DNA from: Candidatus Kerfeldbacteria bacterium
GTDB taxonomy: Bacteria > Patescibacteriota > Patescibacteriia > SBBC01 > CAIJZX01
Length of the DNA: 8,609 nt
Assembly: GCA_016194465.1 (NCBI GenBank)
Contig: JACQBO010000004.1
Span: 1-8,609, forward strand
Direction of reading: 5' to 3'
The position numbers and the translations under genes are program-made. Positions within the stretch are counted from its first letter, which is position 1, and every line of letters starts with the position of its first letter. Positions 6,822-8,609 of this stretch are shown one piece after another. Under the pieces are notes generated by a model. It did no database searches, was not told the origin of the DNA, and worked only from the letters and a program-made list of their open reading frames with translations.

Positions 6822-7268
6822 ATGGTCATCCCCAAACTTGTGCTCATTCCCTTAGCCGCTGGCCTGGTCACGCAAACCATCAAGTTTATCTTGCAAGCGA
6901 CGCGGGGCGAGCTACGTTGGTCAAGCTTACAAGAGTATGGAGGGATGCCTTCGGCCCATACCGCCTTTGTCGTATCACTGACCACGGTGGTTGCCTTAGA
7001 CCAAGGACTGAATTCCGCCGCCTTCGCGGTGTGCTTTATTTTTTCTTTATTAATCATTCGTGACGCGATTGGCCTCCGACAGTTTTTGGGCCAACATGGT
7101 CGGATTTTGAACATGCTCATTCGGGAGTTGCCTGACCGTGAGGAGCAAAAATTTCCCCAGCACTTGGTCGAGCGGCTCGGCCACTCCCCCCTCCAAGCCA
7201 TCGTCGGTGGCCTGCTTGGACTCGTCATCGGCTGGGGTCTCTACTTTTGGCTCCCCACCTCGATCTAG
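6822..7268 (+). CDS. Divergent PAP2 family protein (DUF212)
   Basis: A 148-residue membrane protein of the DUF212 family, which is distantly related to PAP2/acid phosphatases. The signature GGMPSAHTAFVVSL (residues 40-53, His46) corresponds to the PSGH-like PAP2 motif. RDAIGLR (80-86) and LGHSPLQAIVGGLLG (119-133, His121) are the other two conserved blocks. Hydrophobic helices are near 3-24, 46-59, 65-79 and 124-143. Its length matches the usual ~140-160 residues. Known PAP2 enzymes dephosphorylate lipid phosphates at the membrane; for DUF212 the substrate is not established, so a role in lipid-carrier or phospholipid metabolism is only a guess. The start has no strong Shine-Dalgarno (a weak GAG 11 bases upstream), but it follows a good promoter. 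The gene appears to be transcribed alone. Confidence 0.9.
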   Translation: MVIPKLVLIPLAAGLVTQTIKFILQATRGELRWSSLQEYGGMPSAHTAFVVSLTTVVALDQGLNSAAFAVCFIFSLLIIRDAIGLRQFLGQHGRILNMLIRELPDREEQKFPQHLVERLGHSPLQAIVGGLLGLVIGWGLYFWLPTSI

Positions 7269-8131
7269 CGCTGGCAGCGCGGACAGAAGTGCGTTCCGCG
7301 GCCCGCCAACAGCATCCGTTGCACTGTTCCGGTACATCGCTTGCACGGCCGCCCCGGGCGCTGATACACCTTGAGAAAGGGCATCATCCTCCCCTTCTCT
7401 CCGTTGGCGGTTCGGTAGGCGTCGGCCGTCGTACCTTTACGCTTGATGGCCAGACGAAGGATCGTTTGGATGCCGCGGTACAAATTTTTTCGTTCCCGTG
7501 GTGTTAAAGTCGCCAGGCGACGGGTGGGAAGGACACGGGCAGAAAAGCACGATTCATCTGCGTAGATATTGCCGATGCCAGCAATAACCGTTTGGTCCAG
7601 TAAAGCGGGCTTGACCTTCTTGCGCCCATGTCGATCTACGAGTTCCTGAAATCTGGACCAGGTAAACTCGCGACTGAGCGGCTCGGGGCCGAGCCGCAAC
7701 CGTTCCAGCCAGGCATCGATGTCATTCGTCAGGACCATTTTCACAAAACCGAACTGACGCTGATCGTTAAAAAATAAAGTGCCGCGATTCGTATGAAAAA
7801 CCACGTGGCTGAATTTGTTCGGTAGGTCATCGATGCCGCCGGAGATGGGGTGTCCGCCAACCGTCAGTTTCCCCTTGGTCGACTGCCAGATCAGTTGGCC
7901 GGACATTTTTAAATGGATAATTATCGTCCAGCCGTTGTCGAGATCAATCAACAACATTTTGGCCCGGCGACGCACGGCCAGGATTTTCGTGCCGGAAACC
8001 AAACGGTGAAACCGCCCTTTGGACAATTTCACCATCTTGGCCAAATGCAAATCGACGCGCTGAATCGTCACCCCAGGCAGCATCTGATGTAATTCCCGAC
8101 GGATCGTCTCGACCTCTGGCAGTTCAGGCAT
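7265..8131 (-). CDS. mutM: Formamidopyrimidine-DNA glycosylase (Fpg/MutM)
   Basis: A 288-residue base-excision repair enzyme that removes 8-oxoguanine and ring-opened purines and nicks the DNA by beta,delta-elimination. The start at 8131 is fixed by the mature N-terminus PELPEVETIRREL: Pro2 is the catalytic nucleophile and Glu3 the proton donor; an upstream ATG (8170) would bury Pro2. Lys58 (RRRAKMLL) matches the conserved Lys57. HLKMSGQL, NDQRQFGFV and the helix-two-turn-helix LLDQTVIAGIGNIYADE are all present. The C-terminal zinc finger is complete (Cys263, Cys266, Cys283, Cys286), with the DNA-binding Arg278 in GRGTHFCPRCQ. These features favour Fpg over Nei. It overlaps the upstream gene by 8 bases (ATGCCTGA) and its stop shares CTAG with the convergent DUF212 gene. 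It is slightly longer than the usual ~270 residues. Confidence 0.97.
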   Translation of the reverse strand: MPELPEVETIRRELHQMLPGVTIQRVDLHLAKMVKLSKGRFHRLVSGTKILAVRRRAKMLLIDLDNGWTIIIHLKMSGQLIWQSTKGKLTVGGHPISGGIDDLPNKFSHVVFHTNRGTLFFNDQRQFGFVKMVLTNDIDAWLERLRLGPEPLSREFTWSRFQELVDRHGRKKVKPALLDQTVIAGIGNIYADESCFSARVLPTRRLATLTPRERKNLYRGIQTILRLAIKRKGTTADAYRTANGEKGRMMPFLKVYQRPGRPCKRCTGTVQRMLLAGRGTHFCPRCQR

Positions 8132-8450
8132 TGGCTCCGAAGGTGCTAGCGTCGACCGGTTCCCAGGCATCGTTCACCCGGCGCCAGGCCGAGAAACTCA
8201 TCACTTCGTCGCTCTGGCTATATTCATACTGAACCTTGGCTCCCGCCCCCATTTTCTTGCCGCCAATCGCTCGTTTACCGACCACGGCTGGATGGATACT
8301 CAACTCCAGACGGATGTGCCCCAGCGGCCCCTGAAATTCGATGAATTCGATCGTCCCCGGACCTTCTTCCCGCGGCTCGGTTCCCTCCGCCACGACCGGA
8401 TAGGCGTCTTTAATCATTCCGGTCAGCTCGGCCCAGCGCTCCTTGGTCAT
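8124..8450 (-). CDS. Hypothetical protein, 108 residues
   Basis: I do not recognise the family. The start at 8450 is supported by GGAGGT three bases upstream; a longer version from 8516 would overlap the upstream gene in another frame. The product begins MTKERWAEL, with a short helical N-terminus (~1-15), then a Glu/Pro/Gly stretch, then a predicted beta-rich core (GTIEFIEF, GHIRLELSIHP, KVQYEYS, VMSFSAWRRV) ending in WEPVDAS. The alternating hydrophobic pattern and a KRAIGGKKMGAGAK basic loop suggest a small soluble beta-sheet protein. There is no signal peptide, membrane helix or Cys. The stop overlaps the mutM start, and its own ATG overlaps the stop of the upstream membrane gene, so the three genes are co-translated. 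Co-transcription with mutM does not by itself prove a repair role. Confidence 0.85.
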   Translation of the reverse strand: MTKERWAELTGMIKDAYPVVAEGTEPREEGPGTIEFIEFQGPLGHIRLELSIHPAVVGKRAIGGKKMGAGAKVQYEYSQSDEVMSFSAWRRVNDAWEPVDASTFGANA

Positions 8451-8609
8451 AGCACCTCCGGCTTGTGCCTGCGGAGCGCGGGATGATCGAGCCAACGATG
8501 CATGGTTTTGGTCCAATCAACCTTGAACATGAGGTAGAGTAAAATGGCCAGGGTGTAGAGCGACCCCAGCTGGCTGAAGATGGCGACCGGGGATAGGGCG
8601 GGCTGGCCA
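8447..8609 (-). CDS. C-terminal end of a membrane protein, 5' partial
   Basis: An open frame of 53 codons enters from the right edge and stops at TGA (8449-8447), sharing ATGA with the start of the 108-residue gene. It is too short to stand out as an open frame of its own, but the lack of stops, the ATGA coupling and a sensible protein support it. The visible part reads through a hydrophobic helix (FSQLGSLYTLAILLYLMF, visible residues 11-28), then a Trp- and Arg/His-rich tail (KVDWTKTMHRWLDHPALRRH) likely to be cytoplasmic. The family cannot be named from this fragment. It appears to be the upstream member of the mutM operon. Confidence 0.7.
   Translation of the reverse strand, partial: GQPALSPVAIFSQLGSLYTLAILLYLMFKVDWTKTMHRWLDHPALRRHKPEVL
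8454..8459 (-). promoter_or_regulatory. Strong Shine-Dalgarno (GGAGGT) of the 108-residue gene
   Basis: Read on the minus strand, GGAGGT is followed by gct and then ATG at 8450. It lies inside the last codons of the upstream gene and decides the start of the 108-residue protein. It is the only strong ribosome-binding site I see in the window. Confidence 0.85.

Noticed and set aside
7017..7050. ccgc-cttc-gcgg hairpin followed by a T-rich stretch within the DUF212 gene as an internal terminator
   Set aside because: The stem is only 4 bp, the T-rich part starts several bases away, and it sits in the middle of a conserved coding region.
6686..7228. Minus-strand open frame of 180 codons across the terminator and the DUF212 gene
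   Set aside because: It runs through the terminator and the promoter and overlaps a gene with clear family motifs. The translation is Ser/Lys/Arg-rich without a pattern.
7268..7280. gcgct-ggc-agcgc hairpin at the convergent junction as a terminator
   Set aside because: The 5-bp stem has no T-run on either strand and falls within the last codons of mutM.
1..8609. CRISPR array, tRNA/rRNA, insertion sequence, phage or plasmid signals
   Set aside because: I saw no regular short repeats with spacers, no cloverleaf or rRNA-like stretch, no transposase or integrase, and no terminal inverted repeats. The only repeats are the protein-coding modules.

Overview
The window looks like a piece of an uncultured bacterial chromosome, most likely a member of the Patescibacteria/CPR (Parcubacteria-like). 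This placement is an inference from four things: a giant surface protein of tandem DUF11 and SpaA-like modules, a V-L-G tripeptide just before its sorting signal, an asparagine-ladder linker in a neighbouring membrane protein, and a small divergent-PAP2 (DUF212) protein. DNA is moderately GC-rich throughout. Two minus-strand genes end in TGA and overlap the next start, so TGA is a stop here; this argues against the Gracilibacteria/Absconditabacteria code. Actinobacteria or Chloroflexota cannot be excluded without a database search.

Bases 1-6732, plus strand, form a cell-surface cassette of three tightly packed genes. (i) The 3' part of a giant secreted protein, open at the left edge, with at least 14 beta-sandwich modules, a C-terminal LATTG sorting motif, a membrane helix and a basic tail. 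(ii) A membrane-anchored sortase whose start lies inside the end of that gene. (iii) After 10 bases, a protein with a signal peptide, two Ig-like (Big-type) domains, an Asn-rich linker and three C-terminal membrane helices. A perfect 12-bp hairpin terminator closes the unit. The simple reading is that the sortase processes the giant protein, and the Ig-like protein is an envelope partner.

Bases 6733-7268 hold a single DUF212 gene with its own extended -10 promoter directly after the terminator. It meets the minus-strand genes tail to tail: both stop codons are read from one CTAG.

Bases 7265-8609, minus strand, hold three translationally coupled genes, in transcription order: the C-terminal end of a membrane protein (cut by the right edge), a 108-residue protein of unknown function with a strong Shine-Dalgarno, and mutM/fpg (8-oxoguanine DNA glycosylase) with all key residues. 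These look like ordinary housekeeping neighbours.

The most interesting part is the surface cassette. Nearly every module of the giant protein keeps a Lys / acidic / Asn pattern of the kind that forms intramolecular isopeptide bonds, so it may be a covalently stiffened stalk displayed by its own dedicated sortase.
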